Counted from the first letter of the stretch, positions 1 through 12,199 are shown. The stretch is DNA of 64,000 nt from Lycorma delicatula (GCF_047948215.1 NC_134456.1:202504034-202568033); one strand, 5' to 3'. The notes: generated from the letters alone by a model not told the origin. A program made the numbers and translations.

Positions 1-31
1 ATACTGAATAATCATAAAAATTAAAAAATAT

Positions 32-98
32 AGTAGATAAATAAGAAGGGATAACTAAGAAAATGTTTTGTACTTATTACGAATTAAACGCTTCTTAA
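32..98 (+). repeat. Left arm of 67-bp perfect inverted repeat
   Basis: The sequence starts AGTAGATAAATAAGAAGGGA and ends CGCTTCTTAA. It is identical, base for base, to the reverse complement of 682-748. Confidence 0.95.
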
Positions 99-681
99 GA
101 ATCAAAAATTTCTTAAAGTTTTTGATATAATTTAAGAGGTTTAGAACACACACTGGCAATAACATCAGTGAAACGTCGGCAAAGAGTTATCCCAGATCAG
201 TATTTTGACGTATTTAAAGTAATAATTAATCCGAATTTTTTATGAAAGAAAAATTTTAAAGCATATTTGATAAATGCAATCATCAATGTAAATCTTTACA
301 AAATTAATTATTATATAAATTACAAGTTTTATTGTACTTTTTTATACTTCCTGAGTATTTACTAAAGAAGTACTGATTAATGTTTGATAATATGATAAAT
401 AAGATTTCAAAAAATGAAGTATGCAATAGAAAAATAAATATTGATATACATTTGTTTACAATTTATTTTTTTCTAAATTGGTTTTCGAATACCATTATTA
501 CGTATAGAATCATTTCCGTAAAAAAATCTTAATGATAACGTTGTACTTATTTTAATCACTTTGTGGCACTTAGTGGGATTTTCTTCAAATTTTAAGCTTT
601 TATGTCGTCTACTGATACTATTACCTTAACACTAATAATTGTTAAAATGTTTTTCAGGGGATCATTAATTTATTTTGATTA

Positions 682-748
682 TTAAGAAGCGTTTAATTCG
701 TAATAAGTACAAAACATTTTCTTAGTTATCCCTTCTTATTTATCTACT
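682..748 (-). repeat. Right arm of 67-bp perfect inverted repeat
   Basis: Reverse complement of 32-98 with no mismatch. Such identity in AT-rich neutral DNA implies recent origin or gene conversion between the arms. Confidence 0.95.
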
Positions 749-760
749 GTTTCAGTATAG

Positions 761-1955
761 TTGCTAATTAATCACAGAATATATTCAAACCTGATAAATT
801 TTTGTCTTTTTAAGGATTTTCAGTTTCCAATCGTTTTCTATTCACTCATTTAAAAATCATCGTAAAATATTTTTCGTAAATTTTCTAATAATGAAGTTTT
901 CTTTTTGTCGGGCATTATCAATATCCATGTTTCCCAATCATATTTGACGAAAAGTCATAAAAAAATTTAATTATTTTCATTTTTGGACTGTTTTTAATCA
1001 ATTTATCTTAAGAACGGCGTTTGATTGTTAAGCACAAGCCAAAGTTATTTTAATTCATCATTTGAAGTTTTTACCCACTCATCATTCAATTTTTAAGAAA
1101 CATCTTTCTATGTGAAATAATTAGGTCGTGTATATTTTTTCTCTTCATTCATTACAAGAGCAATTTTTTTTTACTTCGGACTCCATCCCTAAAATAATCG
1201 CTCTTTAATGAAGCTATATGTTTGACTCAATTATAATTATTTAGGTAATGGAATATTTGTTTAGATTTAAAAGAAATAGTTTTTTTGATTAATTTTATTA
1301 AACAATTTCTTTTATAAGTTATAATAAAAAAAAAAATCATTATCACTGTGTTACATACACAAAAATTGAGCCTGAAGTAAACTAAACAGTTGCCGTTACT
1401 TAGAATTTAAGCAGTGGTCATTTGAAGTAGTAACTTTAGTGTAAATTTTTAAATGTAAAACTTTTACATTTTTCCTTTCTTTTACTGATTTTAGTTTTTG
1501 CTGAATAATTTATGACGATTTCCATACTTTTACATTAGGTATTATAACTTTTTAAAAATTAAATTTTTTTTTATTTTAATTTTTCTCTATAAATCATTAT
1601 ATATAAACACCTTCACAGTATTTACAATACAGGCATAACTATTTGCGATGAAATCTTTAGCAGCTGTAATTTCCTATTTTGAACTTTAATTTAACTATTA
1701 CTGAAGTCATTGAACATGAAGGCAAATTTTTCTTTCCATTTTTCACGTACCTTAAATTTCCTTTAAATTCTTTTTCCAACGTAAGTTCTTACCGTAGAAG
1801 TAACTGTTAAAATCATTTCCATTTATTCAAAGATGTAAACAGGGATAACAATTTGAATAATTATAACACGGTTTATCAGTAGAATTATCAATATTCGTAA
1901 GCATTATTTTAAAAGATTAAAATATCATAGAATTACGCAAAAGGTTACACGAGTA
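761..1955. other. AT-rich DNA, nothing recognised
   Basis: Homopolymer-rich AT sequence without a supportable gene, tRNA-like segment or terminal repeat. It is probably intronic if the Wnt gene begins before the window. Confidence 0.4.
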
Positions 1956-1959
1956 CGAG

Positions 1960-2290
1960 AAGACCATTTGGTTCACACGAAAATCCAACCTCCATTATGT
2001 CAAGAATTGCAGAATTGGAATTTTTTCCGGTATAAGACAAATACTTGTATCGGACTCTCTGGATCCCATTCCCGCTAACAACACTGTGTTATTCGAGGAA
2101 TCCGCCCGCAACCCTGACTCTCATTCAGCATGTACGGTCCACCATCTCTACCAGTCTACTTACGTATCGTCCACTGTTTTCCACTTGTCGGCCTTCTACG
2201 GCAGCTGACTGACTGACTGCTCGAGCAGCTCGTAACACCAATTGACAGAATTCTAAATCATTGATCGTTTCTTTAGTCGAATAAAATTCT
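1960..2290 (-). promoter_or_regulatory. GC-richer island with possible minus-strand promoter and first exon
   Basis: This island stands out from the AT-rich background. On the minus strand it holds CAGTCAGTCAGTCAG (three overlapping TCAGT-like arthropod initiator cores) near 2205-2220. About 60 bases further on, GGACGATAC|GTAAGTAG looks like a consensus splice donor (plus-strand complement near 2155-2170). No TATA box or clear DPE is seen, and no protein frame is convincing. It could instead be an enhancer or an old repeat. Confidence 0.25.
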
Positions 2291-4036
2291 TTTCGCGAAA
2301 AATAGATTTATTTATTACGTACAATGCGGGCTGTTCAATTATAATTTTCTGTTTAACAATATAACAAAAATGAATTTTTTTTCTGTAAAAAATTATTAAT
2401 TAATACAAAAAAAATTTCAGTAATTAACCTCTAAATAACAATAATATACTGAATTATAAACGTTAATAAGTAAATAAAAACATTTTATTTTATTTTTGTA
2501 ATGTTCAATAGGAAAAAAGCTTGAATAATTCTTAAGGTTATGAAACAAAAATGTATTCATTTAATTTTCATGTTATTGATAATCAATTAAATATGATGAA
2601 TTTTGTAGATACTTTTTTATTTATTAAAAATTGCTCTAGATAAAGTGAAATCCTCAATAGGATGTAAGTTAATCATTTTTATTTGTAGTAATTCTATTTA
2701 ACCGAGTTAAAATGTCTTTTACATCACTTTATTTTTCTAATTTTTTTCTGTCATCAGTTGTGTCCTGTGTTTTCTACCTACGTATCCATTCCTATTTATT
2801 CTTCACCCAATTTTTAATTTGTATTTTTCACATATCTTGCTTTTATATATTTTAACCTTCATCTTCCTTCAACAGAATTCACCTCTGCACTTCCTTCCTT
2901 TACTAAATTAATCCTAGGTAGTTTAATATGTGGTTACTAGTTCAGACTATATCAGATACCATCACTATGTTTTACACAGGGGTAAAAAAAAAAAACAATA
3001 CATGGTGAAATTTAGAAAAAGTAACTTTGACTGATTTCTCCTATACCTTAGATACTTTAAATATATAAAAGCTATATTAAAAATTAGGATAAGTAGTGTA
3101 GAACAACATACAATGTATCCCTTTCATAAGTAAAGCAATTGCCTGAATAAAGTCAGTGCCACTCAGTTGAGGCTTGACATTCTTCTGCAACAAATAATTT
3201 CACAAATTTCTGGAATAGAGCCTTCTGATTTTCTTTTGATTTATATATTTAGCTTATATAACACGCTTTAAGCCAAAAAAATATTTGACAAACGTTTTTC
3301 CAATTTCAGATCTGTTGTGCTTCAGATTATCTTTCATTGAAAGATGTGAATACTATCTTTAATAGTAATTATCCTTTTCACTTGCTTTAAATTTCTTCCT
3401 TAGTTCGTTCTCTTTCATAATTTCACTGCCGAAATAAAAAAAAATCTTCGGTCATCAGCATTCTATATTCTCTGATTTGAACCTTCAGCTAAATTTTATC
3501 TTCCTTTCTTTTATATTTTATTACTTTTATTTTACCGACCGGCTAGTTAGAATAATAATGAATATGTTGCTTTCTAAATCAACGTAAGCTCTGATTCCAA
3601 AAAAAGAGTTTGCAATTTTTTATCAACTGTTATATCATACAACTAATATTCTTTATTAAAATAATAATTTAGCATGTTTGAGGTAATAAAACTAAAATTA
3701 AAAAAAATACTAATTTATAAGGTAGGAATACTATTTGTTATATCATCTTTTATAACCATTTATTACTTAAATTCATCTGATTATTCCTTATTTGTTATGT
3801 AAATATAACCATTCGTTCAATATATCAATAATTTAATATAATTTTTGGTACGGTTTAAAAACTTTGATAATCATAATATTCGTTAAAATGCAGATTATAA
3901 ATAAATGAACTCCGCCTCTTCCTAGTGATTATCGACCAGACACACTAAAATAAAATAAAAAGAAATGAGGAAACAAAAGGATTTGTTTTAATTTTTAATT
4001 ACTTAGCAGTTAACATTTTAATTCATATACTTTAAA

Positions 4037-4061
4037 ACACGCGCGCGCGCGCACACACACA
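4037..4061. repeat. (CG)n(CA)n dinucleotide tract
   Basis: Alternating purine-pyrimidine run of CG units passing into CA units. It is notable only for its CpG density in AT-rich DNA. Confidence 0.95.
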
Positions 4062-5901
4062 AATATATTTAATATTTATATTTTATTATTTTTTAAATAT
4101 ACTATAGTAGGACAATTTTGAACTAAATATGTAGATTAATTGTTTTTATATACAAAAATAAAATATAGTAAATGAAATAAAAATAATAAACCATAAATTT
4201 TTAGAGAAACTGAGGTTTAAATATGTTAAAACATGTTTTTAGAAAGCCTTTTGGATATGTTTCACTAAAAAACCAGAAGGCATCTCCCTTAAAAAAAAAA
4301 AAAATAGAACCGGCTTTAAAAAAAAAAAAAAAAATAACCAAAACACAAAGGATGTATTCCTTCCGCAATTAGATTATGCATTCTGAAATCAATAAAAAAC
4401 AACTACCTGTTTTGAGCAGCACAGTTATTTTGTGTTGTCTACGGATGAGCAAGAAGTATATTATATTATAAGAGAAAATTTATTTCGTTCATTGTTCTTT
4501 CGTAATTTATTTATAATTTCTATTTTAATTAGCACTTTAATTACCAGCCGTTTGACTAAATATAGAAATAAATAGATATTTTTTTATTTTTTTTTACATC
4601 CTACATGAGGTGGAGTTAAGTAAATTATTCCGATATTAAAATATAAATTTTAATTGTTAAATAAAATATTTAAAGTTGGAATTCTTTGTCTATAACAATG
4701 ATGAATGAAAATATTATTGGAATAGAAATAAATACCGGGTAGTTACTGAATAATATTTTTATTCAACTACCGATTGACAAAATTATTTTCAACAGTTCGA
4801 CCTAATTATGAACGATATGAAAAATAAAAGAAAAGATAAAGAAAAATAAACAAAATGTTCCGGTATCTAACAGAGATTAAGGAATTGATATCACATAGAC
4901 TCACACACAAACACATATATATATAGAAGGTATGCTGGCACTCATCAATCACAAAGATTTCGTTATTTTCAGAACATCAGTTAGCGTAGTTCCGACGTCT
5001 GGCTTACAAAACTATTACACAACAATAAACTATGTAAAGATTAAACAGATATCAACGATAATCGTGCCAGAAAACAAAATTTCTAAGAAAACCTCTTAAG
5101 ATATCATATTGCATCCGATATGTAATACAAAAACATTGAAAATTATTTTCAGTATTTTAATGAGGAATAAAATGTAGATTAATTACATTTTCAAATACAG
5201 AGATATCTCATTTTTACCGAATACATTTTATTACTCATTTCCTACGCTAATATTAATATAATAACTTAGCTAACTTAACATATGTAATAACTTAACTTAT
5301 AATAACATAGCTAAATATGTAAATATTCAAAATAATCTACTTATAGCACTGAAATTCAGACAAAATTTCTTACGAATAACAAAAATAATAAATAAATAGT
5401 TAATTTTTAAATTAGTAGCAATAAGATTTATGTTAATTTATGTTAATATATTTTAACAAATATAACATTTCTCTAAAACGATAAATGAAACTAGCCTACT
5501 TTATATATAGTCTATTGACGCCATTTTTTTATCGATTAATATTATGCTTTACTCACTTTATAATAATTATAAAAAATGGTTTTAAATCATTCCTCACTTA
5601 ATTTTCAGCAAATTTAATGACATTTTTTTTTAGTAATCTTCAAAAAATTTAAGAAATACTAAAAAAGTTTCCTTCCTTTAAAAAATTATAACCAGGTGAA
5701 ATGAAAGGAAAAATCTTTTTTTAATAAGTGATATAAGTTTTCCTTTTACTACTACTTTTCTCTCAGCATTCATTCTCTACTTTTATGTTTCTGATCCAAA
5801 GATTTTATCATTACGAACTAACTTTTTTCAGATAATAACTATTTTACCGTAAATGTTATTTTTTTAAATTAAAAAAAACAGTTTTTTTTCATTTTCAGAA
5901 A

Positions 5902-5927
5902 TTGAATTAGAATGAATTCTAATTCAA
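5902..5927. repeat. 26-bp near-perfect palindrome
   Basis: Twelve-base arms (TTGAATTAGAAT and its reverse complement) around a GA centre. No larger element is evident around it. Confidence 0.9.
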
Positions 5928-6822
5928 CTTCTGTAAAATTCTATATCTGTAAAAAAATAAATTTGCAATTAGTAATTTTTTCATAGCGTTACAGTTTCTT
6001 GTTCGCAACGATAAAATAGATATTATATTGCTTGATTATCATCTAAAAAATTTTGATTTAATTGTAAATAATCATTAAGCAATAGACGTATCTAAATGTA
6101 CTGCGATGAAATATATCTTTTATAACGTTTAAATTTGTCTTATTCAACACATCCAGTACTTTCGAGTTTTCATCGTAGATTACTTGGCCGCTTCCATATT
6201 ATCTTGGATTGCTAAGGTATGCCTGTTTACTACCTTAGTAAAAGCCGAAATTTTCTGAAAATTATTTTTATGGATGCTCAATTATACTACAACTGCTAAA
6301 AAAGTTATTTTAAAAACTAACTAAAGCTGTAACAATAGTACAACTTTGAGATTATGAATCTTTTGGTATTTAATATTGTAACTAATTGTTTGTTTTTTTA
6401 TTTCTTCGATTATAAAACTGATATTATTATAAATACACTGATATGTTTTTATTATTAATATTAAATATCACATAATAAAAGCTATGGAAAAAGGGAAAAA
6501 ATGAGCCACAATAACTTGTTTATACGTATTCATAAACAAATACAATGTCGTTTTGTAGAAAACTATTAGCATGAAATGAACGACAGCATAATTCAATTTG
6601 CATACTTGTGGACTTGTAGACAAAATGGAATTCAACAAAATAGAATGGAATGGGAGGTAAGATAGAGGAGCAAGTGAGCAACAAGTAAGCGCACGCATAA
6701 ACTCAGCTGTTTATAGCACGGGACTGGTTCCCAGGCTACCGGTAACACTTTTTTTTTCTGCATTCACCCTTCGTTCCACTTGAGAGAGAATCAGCACTTT
6801 AACAAGAATAAAATTATACAAA

Positions 6823-6848
6823 AACACACGCACACACACACACACACA
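6823..6848. repeat. (CA)n microsatellite
   Basis: CA dinucleotide run with one CG interruption. Confidence 0.95.
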
Positions 6849-7098
6849 TGGTACTCTTAGGTCTTCACTTTAATCAAAGTACTTTATATTTAAATACATA
6901 ATTGTCAGTAGAATGGTTATCTCCGTAGTCGATATCAGTGAAAATTACCAATGTTTTTGTTGATAAAGAAAAGAAGCAATACTTGTGTACATGCCGATTA
7001 CTATTAGGAGAGTAAAATTTATTTTACTTTTTATTTAAAATTAAAAATTATTAATTAAATTTATATTAATTTATAAATATACGAGTAATTTAATTATA

Positions 7099-8438
7099 AA
7101 GGTTGATTCAAAGAAACGGGAAATTTAAAAAATTAAATAACGTTAATGAAATTTTTTTTTTAAAAATGAATTTTATTTCATGTAATTGTACAAATGTTGC
7201 CATATTAGGATAAATACATTTTAGTTTATTTTTTAAAGATGACATCTTCCAGGTGACCTCCTATTCTACGTAAACACTCACGAAGTCTCTTCGTTAAATT
7301 GTTCATGGTTTGACGTAACATCTCAACTGGAATTTCCACAATTGCTTCTCGGATCTTTGCCTTCAGTTCTTCCGTTGTAGCAGGTCTACTGTGGAACACT
7401 TTGCTTTTAAGGTGACCCCACAAAAAGTAATCGCAAGCTGAGAGATCAGGCGATCTGGGAGGCCATCTAATGTCACCATTTCGTGAAATGATACGTTGTC
7501 CAAACAATCGGCGTACAGCTGCCATCGATATTCGTGCAGTATGTGACGTTGCTCCGTCTTGTTGAAACCAGGCTGTGTTAAGAATCGGTGGAAATCTCAT
7601 TTGTTGTTCCACAACAAAGGTTTCAAGCATGGCTACGTAACGAGCCGACGTCACTGTAATCGCAAGACCGTTGTCATCCTCAAAAAAATAAGGGCCTATA
7701 ACACCGTAAGATGACATAGCACACCACACGGTCACTTTCTGGCTGTGCAACGGACGCTGGTGTAGCTGCGTAGGATTTTCTTGCGCCCAGTATCTGAAAT
7801 TTTGCTTGTTAACAAATCCACTGAGGTGGAAATGCGCTTCGTCAGACATCCACAGTTCGTGAACAAACTCTTCGTTATCATTTATCTTCTGAAGCATTAC
7901 ATTACAGAATTGTGCTCGCACAACTGCATCGTTCGGTTTCAGTTCCTGGACGATCTGCAACTTGTATGGATGGTATTGCAAGTCCTTCCCTAACATTCTT
8001 CGAACACTTGAACTATGCAATTGTAAAGATGCTGAGAGACGACGGATTGTCCGATGTGGACTTCGTGTGACAGCATCTTGTAAAGCTTGAACATTCTGTG
8101 GTGTACGACGGTTCGCTCACGGCCTGGAGGTTTCTTTTTTATTGCCGAACCGGTTTCCTCAAAATTAGATATCCATGTTTTAATTGCATGTGCTGATGGA
8201 ACACGGTCGTGCGGTCCCAGATTAAAATGACGGCGAAATTATCTATGTGCTCCCTCCACACTGTCATTGTTTTTGTAAAACGCTTTGATAGCAAATGCAC
8301 GTTGCGTACCACTCCAAGGATCCATGACAACTAAATGGCAGGTTTGGTTAGAGAGGCTGACGCCACTTATCTAGTGTTAACAATCGCCCACGGCTACCAA
8401 CATAACTTTCAAAATGTCCCGTTTTTTTTAATCACCTG
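7099..8438 (-). mobile_element. Tc1/mariner-superfamily element, near full length
   Basis: A 1340-bp element bounded by TA dinucleotides (7097-7098 and 8439-8440), the target duplication of this superfamily. Its ends are inverted repeats of about 27 bases: left AAGGTTGATTCAAAGAAACG, right (reverse complement) CAGGTGATTAAAAAAAACGG, both continuing into GGGA(A/C)ATTT. They differ by one indel and several substitutions. The interior is filled by one damaged transposase gene on the minus strand. The damage is light compared with the mariner at 13233, so this copy is probably the younger of the two. Confidence 0.92.
7226..8325 (-). pseudogene. Tc1/mariner-type transposase, one stop and one frameshift
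   Basis: This cut-and-paste transposase would be about 366 residues from the ATG at 8323-8325. The N-terminal DNA-binding part is readable (MDPWSGTQRAFAIKAFYKNN, later AIKTWISNFEETGSA). It contains an in-frame TAA at 8239-8241 where the family has a glutamine, and a one-base deletion near 8106-8112. The frame beyond is open for at least 264 residues. It holds the first catalytic Asp in WMSDEAHFHLSGFVNKQN, the second in WFQQDGATSHTA and a third acidic block SPDLSACDYFLWGHLKSKVF. Counting from the D of QQDG to the D of CDYF gives 41 intervening residues, a DD41D spacing. By analogy with mariner PSDYH this is the catalytic residue. The protein ends GGHLEDVIFKK. All catalytic residues survive, but the two lesions should prevent function. 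Confidence 0.92.
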
Positions 8439-8440
8439 TA

Positions 8441-9278
8441 AAAAATAAATAAATAAATTTTGAGACATTTATATTTTTTTGTCTCAAAATAAAATCTACA
8501 ATCAGTTACACCGTTACAGAAACCATAAGTAAATATGATAGTGTACTATCACATGTAGTGAGGCTTCCATCGATGCTACTCAAAAATTACTTACTAATAT
8601 TCCTAAACAGAATATTGATTGGTACAGAGAACAGTGCCATTGGTAGTTCAACACAAAACAAATAAAAATTCATAAACAAGAAAAAATATGAAAATAAAAC
8701 TATAATAATTAATGAAAGAAGAATAATTAAAATTTAACGAAGTGAAATACGAGTATATGATATGTAACACTAAGTTGCAAATTTCAACTCAAATCACATA
8801 AAATCACCAAGATCCAACGCGTAGAATTTTTTTAGCCTTCTAACGTCTTCACTATTGTCTAAAAGGTTCATAGCTAAATAATTCACGTAGTTCATATTTA
8901 AACAGCAGTTCACTGCTGTTTAAATAACATAAAAAATTAATTTAATTAATACTGAATTATAGGCGTAAGTCAGTATATAATGATGCAGGATGAAAGAGTG
9001 TTGAAATATTTAACAATTAGACTCATTGATTCGGTGGTGAGTATGATAAAAATAAAAGTACTAGTTTTTAAATATGACTAAAGAATCATTTTCAACTTAC
9101 ATGGAAATCGTTCTTTTTGGAGCTAATTTTACAAATGATTGATCTAAATCGGTTGAAAATCCCCTTGGTTGGAAATGAATAGTGGAATAATCTACTTTAC
9201 CGGATTGCGTTTCTTTGAATCTATACATTTAGGAGGTTTTAAATGGATAAAAGGATAAAGAATAAAATATATTCAAAC
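8441..9278. other. AT-rich DNA between two insertions
   Basis: No gene is seen. The only structured segment is the 30-bp palindrome at 8896-8925. Confidence 0.5.
8896..8925. repeat. 30-bp palindrome, 14-bp perfect stem
   Basis: Arms ATTTAAACAGCAGT and ACTGCTGTTTAAAT around a TC centre. It is the tightest small palindrome in the window. The AGCAGT...ACTGCT core is GC-richer than the flanks. Role unknown. Confidence 0.93.
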
Positions 9279-9301
9279 TTTATTTATATAAATAAATCAT
9301 A

Positions 9302-9456
9302 GTGGTCAACCTGCATGGTTGAGTAAATAGCGTCCGGCATTTTGTGTGGAGTCCCCGGATTCGAATTCCGGTCAGTCATGGCATCATTTCATACACTCCC
9401 AATTTCCACAGGACTACGTTGATTCCCGCCCTTTCGTAACAAAAAAAAAAAAATAT
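9302..9456 (+). mobile_element. tRNA-derived SINE (second tail type)
   Basis: The tRNA-like head has an A-box-like CATGGTTGAGTAAATAGCG and a B box GGATTCGAATTCC. It is followed by CATGGCATCATTTCATACAC, a short body (CACAGGACTACGTTGATTCC) and an A-tail at 9441-9453. Flanks TTTATTTATATAAATAAATC (from 9279) and TTTATTTATATAAAATAAAC (from 9457) form a target-site duplication of about 22 bases with small indels. The body is homologous to that of the SINE at 57437. Confidence 0.82.
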
Positions 9457-9479
9457 TTTATTTATATAAAATAAACATA

Positions 9480-11795
9480 AAGTATTTTTAGTAAAAGCAA
9501 ATAAGTGAAAATTAAATATAGATTTTAGGAAAATTTTGAATTTTTATCAATAAAACATCGTAATCATCGTCTTTTCTCATGAATAGCTATGGTAAAAGCT
9601 AACGTTTTACTTTACCTTTAACTTTAAAAATATTACTCTGTATTTATGAACCTATATATCATTTCTGGACTAAACAATCGTATAGTTAGAAATATATCGT
9701 TCTGGTATAACAATACAATATTTACTTTTTATCTTATTTTGTAATATACATAAACATCTACTATAGCGAAACCGAATTTTTTTTTAATTTTAAAATTGTT
9801 ACTTGAAAAGAAATAAAATTAATCTATTAACTGGCCGACGTTCGAGGTTAATGATAAGATCTTAATCTTTGATCTTGAAAGTTGTGGGTTCAAATCCTGG
9901 TTAAATTTGAAATTTTTCGTATATTAAATATTTCATCATTTTTCCTACGTACAAGCTTTTAATAATTTTGTGATAAATTAATCATTAAAAAAGTATTTAC
10001 ATTGAATTATTACATAGAACAATATTTTCTTCTTAAAAAAAAAATTAATTTATAGGCGGGAGCAAAAATAGGGATCATAAAACAATTTCCTTACACAAAT
10101 TACATTTTTTTTTTTTTTAATATTCTGCATTAATTTTACTGGACTGGGTTGAACATTGGAAAATTTGATGCGTTTCTGAGAGTAAGAGAAAAGGTAATCA
10201 GAACTATTACGTACAATCATCTTTGTATAAAAGTTAAAATAAAATCTGTTACTCTGTGTAAACTTTTTCCATCATTCTTGCTTCTTTTTGTTTGATGAAA
10301 CAAAAAAAGTTTTTTACTGCACAGAAAATCTTTGCCGTATTGATTGGTTTCTTAAGGTTGAAATCGCTTACAAAATCGTCATATAATTTTTTTTTTAGTA
10401 CAGGCAGGTATTAACTGAGAGTTTTTTATATTCTTTTTACCATTTTGTTAATCCGGTTATTTTATAGATGAAAATAAGAGTAGCTTAATTGACCTATTAA
10501 ATCCTTTTAAAAATTACAGCAGTAGACTTAAATAACACGTAGACTACAATGAATAATGCAAAGAATGTTTCTTAAAGAAGAATGATGCTTACAATTTCAG
10601 AACTACATTAAATTAAGACCTTTATATTTTGCTCCATAACTTCAGTTTATGATTTCAATAACTTCCTTTACGAGATTTGTATTTCAACAACTTCTTTACT
10701 TTGTTATTTATACTTATAAATTTTATTTCTTCAAAGAAAATATAATCGCGCAATAACTTCTTTTATTTAAGCCGATATGTAGCTATTTTAATGTATGATA
10801 TATAATTTTTTTTTTAATTTAAAATAAAAATTTTAACAAAGTTGAGAAAAATTATTTTTTATTATTTTATAAGGTCTAAATATTAAATTTTATTTTTATT
10901 TTTCAATTCTTTTTCATTGTAATTTAAAATAAACATCTTTATAAAATGGATGAATGAAATATAAAAAAAATATTGTAACTTCTAAATTTAAATTTTCCGT
11001 GTAACATTAATAAAAATAACTTTTCTAGAAAAGAAAAAGTGTAATCATTGTTCGATTTGAACTTGATGAGAAATTCACTTTAAAAGTAAATAAAAATTGA
11101 AAAAACAAGGCAATGAAGTATATAAAAAAGTAAATAATGAAGAAAGAGATTAAGATAGGAGATAATATAACAATATTAGATGAAAAGGTTTGTTACATAG
11201 GTACAGAAATTTAAAAAAATGTAAATAAAGAAAACATCAAATGCACTGTCACACTGCCAAAAATATATCTGCTAGTACTCGTATTAACTAGAATTATAAA
11301 TATTCTTTAAAAATATTTATATGGATTGCAGTGCTTTATACTAAAGTTATGTGTGGACAATTAGAACACCAGAAAATACTAAGAATATTTTTTAAACACG
11401 GTATTTAAATGATTGTTAAAATCTGCGTTTAGTACGATAAACTACGAAATAAAGAGGTTTTGAAAAAGAATTGTAAAAGAAAAAAGCTTGTGTCAGAATC
11501 TTCTAAAGGAAATAAAGTTTGTGAACCATATATCATTAGTTATTTTATTATCTGAAGATTTTTATTAACGAGAAAAAGTGTAGAACGTTTAAAAAAACGC
11601 ATCCCGAATTTTGTAATGCTTATTTGAAATTTTTCATAAAATTGAACATTTGGAGCTATTTTTTGTAATATTTGTTTAGTAACCTTAGTATCCCAGTTTT
11701 CACTTCAAGAGGATTATTCTGTAAAATGTACTTTTTAAATATTAAAAATAAGAATTTGAAAAAATTTGGAAATGTTTTTGGTCATAAGTCTTTTA
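9480..11795. other. AT-rich DNA, no gene recognised
   Basis: Apart from the tRNA-like fragment near 9890 I see only AT-rich sequence with short homopolymers. Confidence 0.45.
9830..9905 (+). repeat. tRNA-like segment, probable SINE relic
   Basis: A B-box-like GGTTCAAATCC lies at 9887-9897 with GTTGTG before it and TGGTTAAA after. The 5' half (GGCCGACGTTCGAGGTTAATG) is a poor A box. There is no cloverleaf that would support a working tRNA gene and no tail or duplication, so I read it as an old SINE fragment. Confidence 0.35.
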
Positions 11796-11799
11796 AAAT

Positions 11800-12195
11800 T
11801 AAGAAATGGCCAAAAAGGTTTTACATCATGGCTAACATTTCATAAGAAGGTAACGCCATTTTCTTTGAAACCAAATTTTCTTGTTCAGCTTTTTCTAGCA
11901 GGACAATAATTTTTTTAATTAAGTTACTACAAACTTTATCAGCCACAATATTATAAAAAAAAAGAAATACGGATTTCATGAGCGCATAGCAAATTTCGTA
12001 AAACGTGTGAAGATTTTCATTGCTGCGTAATTAGTTTTTTGATTGTTCAAAAAACCATCCAAATTAAACCAAGCCATCTTTTCTAGGTGAATATGATTCA
12101 GCACTTTAATTCCATTTTCATCAACAAAAGGAAGCCAAGTACAATACTATATAGGTTTATTCAATACATGACCATCACAAATACCGTAAATATGG
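11800..12195 (-). pseudogene. Ancient Tc1/mariner-like transposase relic
   Basis: Minus-strand frames contain short stretches in the order of a transposase catalytic core. KMAWFNLDGFLNNQK corresponds to the family segment DEAWFHLDGYVNSQN. Further on, NPYFFFYNIVADKVCSNLIK and KIIVLLEKAEQENL correspond to the GP.FF..T(I/V)....Y...I..F...L stretch that precedes WFQQDGA. Several stops and frameshifts interrupt it, and the catalytic aspartates are not preserved. No terminal inverted repeats were found. It is a different and much older copy than the elements at 7099 and 13233. Confidence 0.5.
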
Positions 12196-12199
12196 GGTT

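Larger units (their letters stand above)
1..758. mobile_element. Putative non-autonomous element with long inverted repeats
   Basis: Positions 32-98 and 682-748 are a perfect 67-bp inverted repeat separated by 583 bases. Similarity continues weakly inward (AATCAAAA). Outside the arms, ATACTGAA at 1-8 matches TTCAGTAT at 751-758 inverted, as if the left arm carried a 21-bp insertion. No open reading frame lies between. The layout suits a foldback/MITE-type DNA element, but the left flank is outside the window, so a target-site duplication cannot be tested. Confidence 0.6.
2300..7096. other. AT-rich DNA with simple repeats, no gene recognised
   Basis: No supportable coding exon. It contains a GC/CA dinucleotide tract at 4037-4061, A-runs near 4288 and 4318, a 26-bp near-palindrome at 5902-5927 and a CA microsatellite at 6823-6848. 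The short open frame at 6468-6698 (minus) has no recognisable domain and is probably chance. Confidence 0.5.

Noticed and set aside
6468..6698. 76-residue open frame on the minus strand
   Set aside because: No domain, no splice context, and composition no different from the AT-rich background. Likely chance.
7781..7993. Open frame on the plus strand
   Set aside because: It is antisense to the transposase at 7226-8325 and shows no motif of its own.
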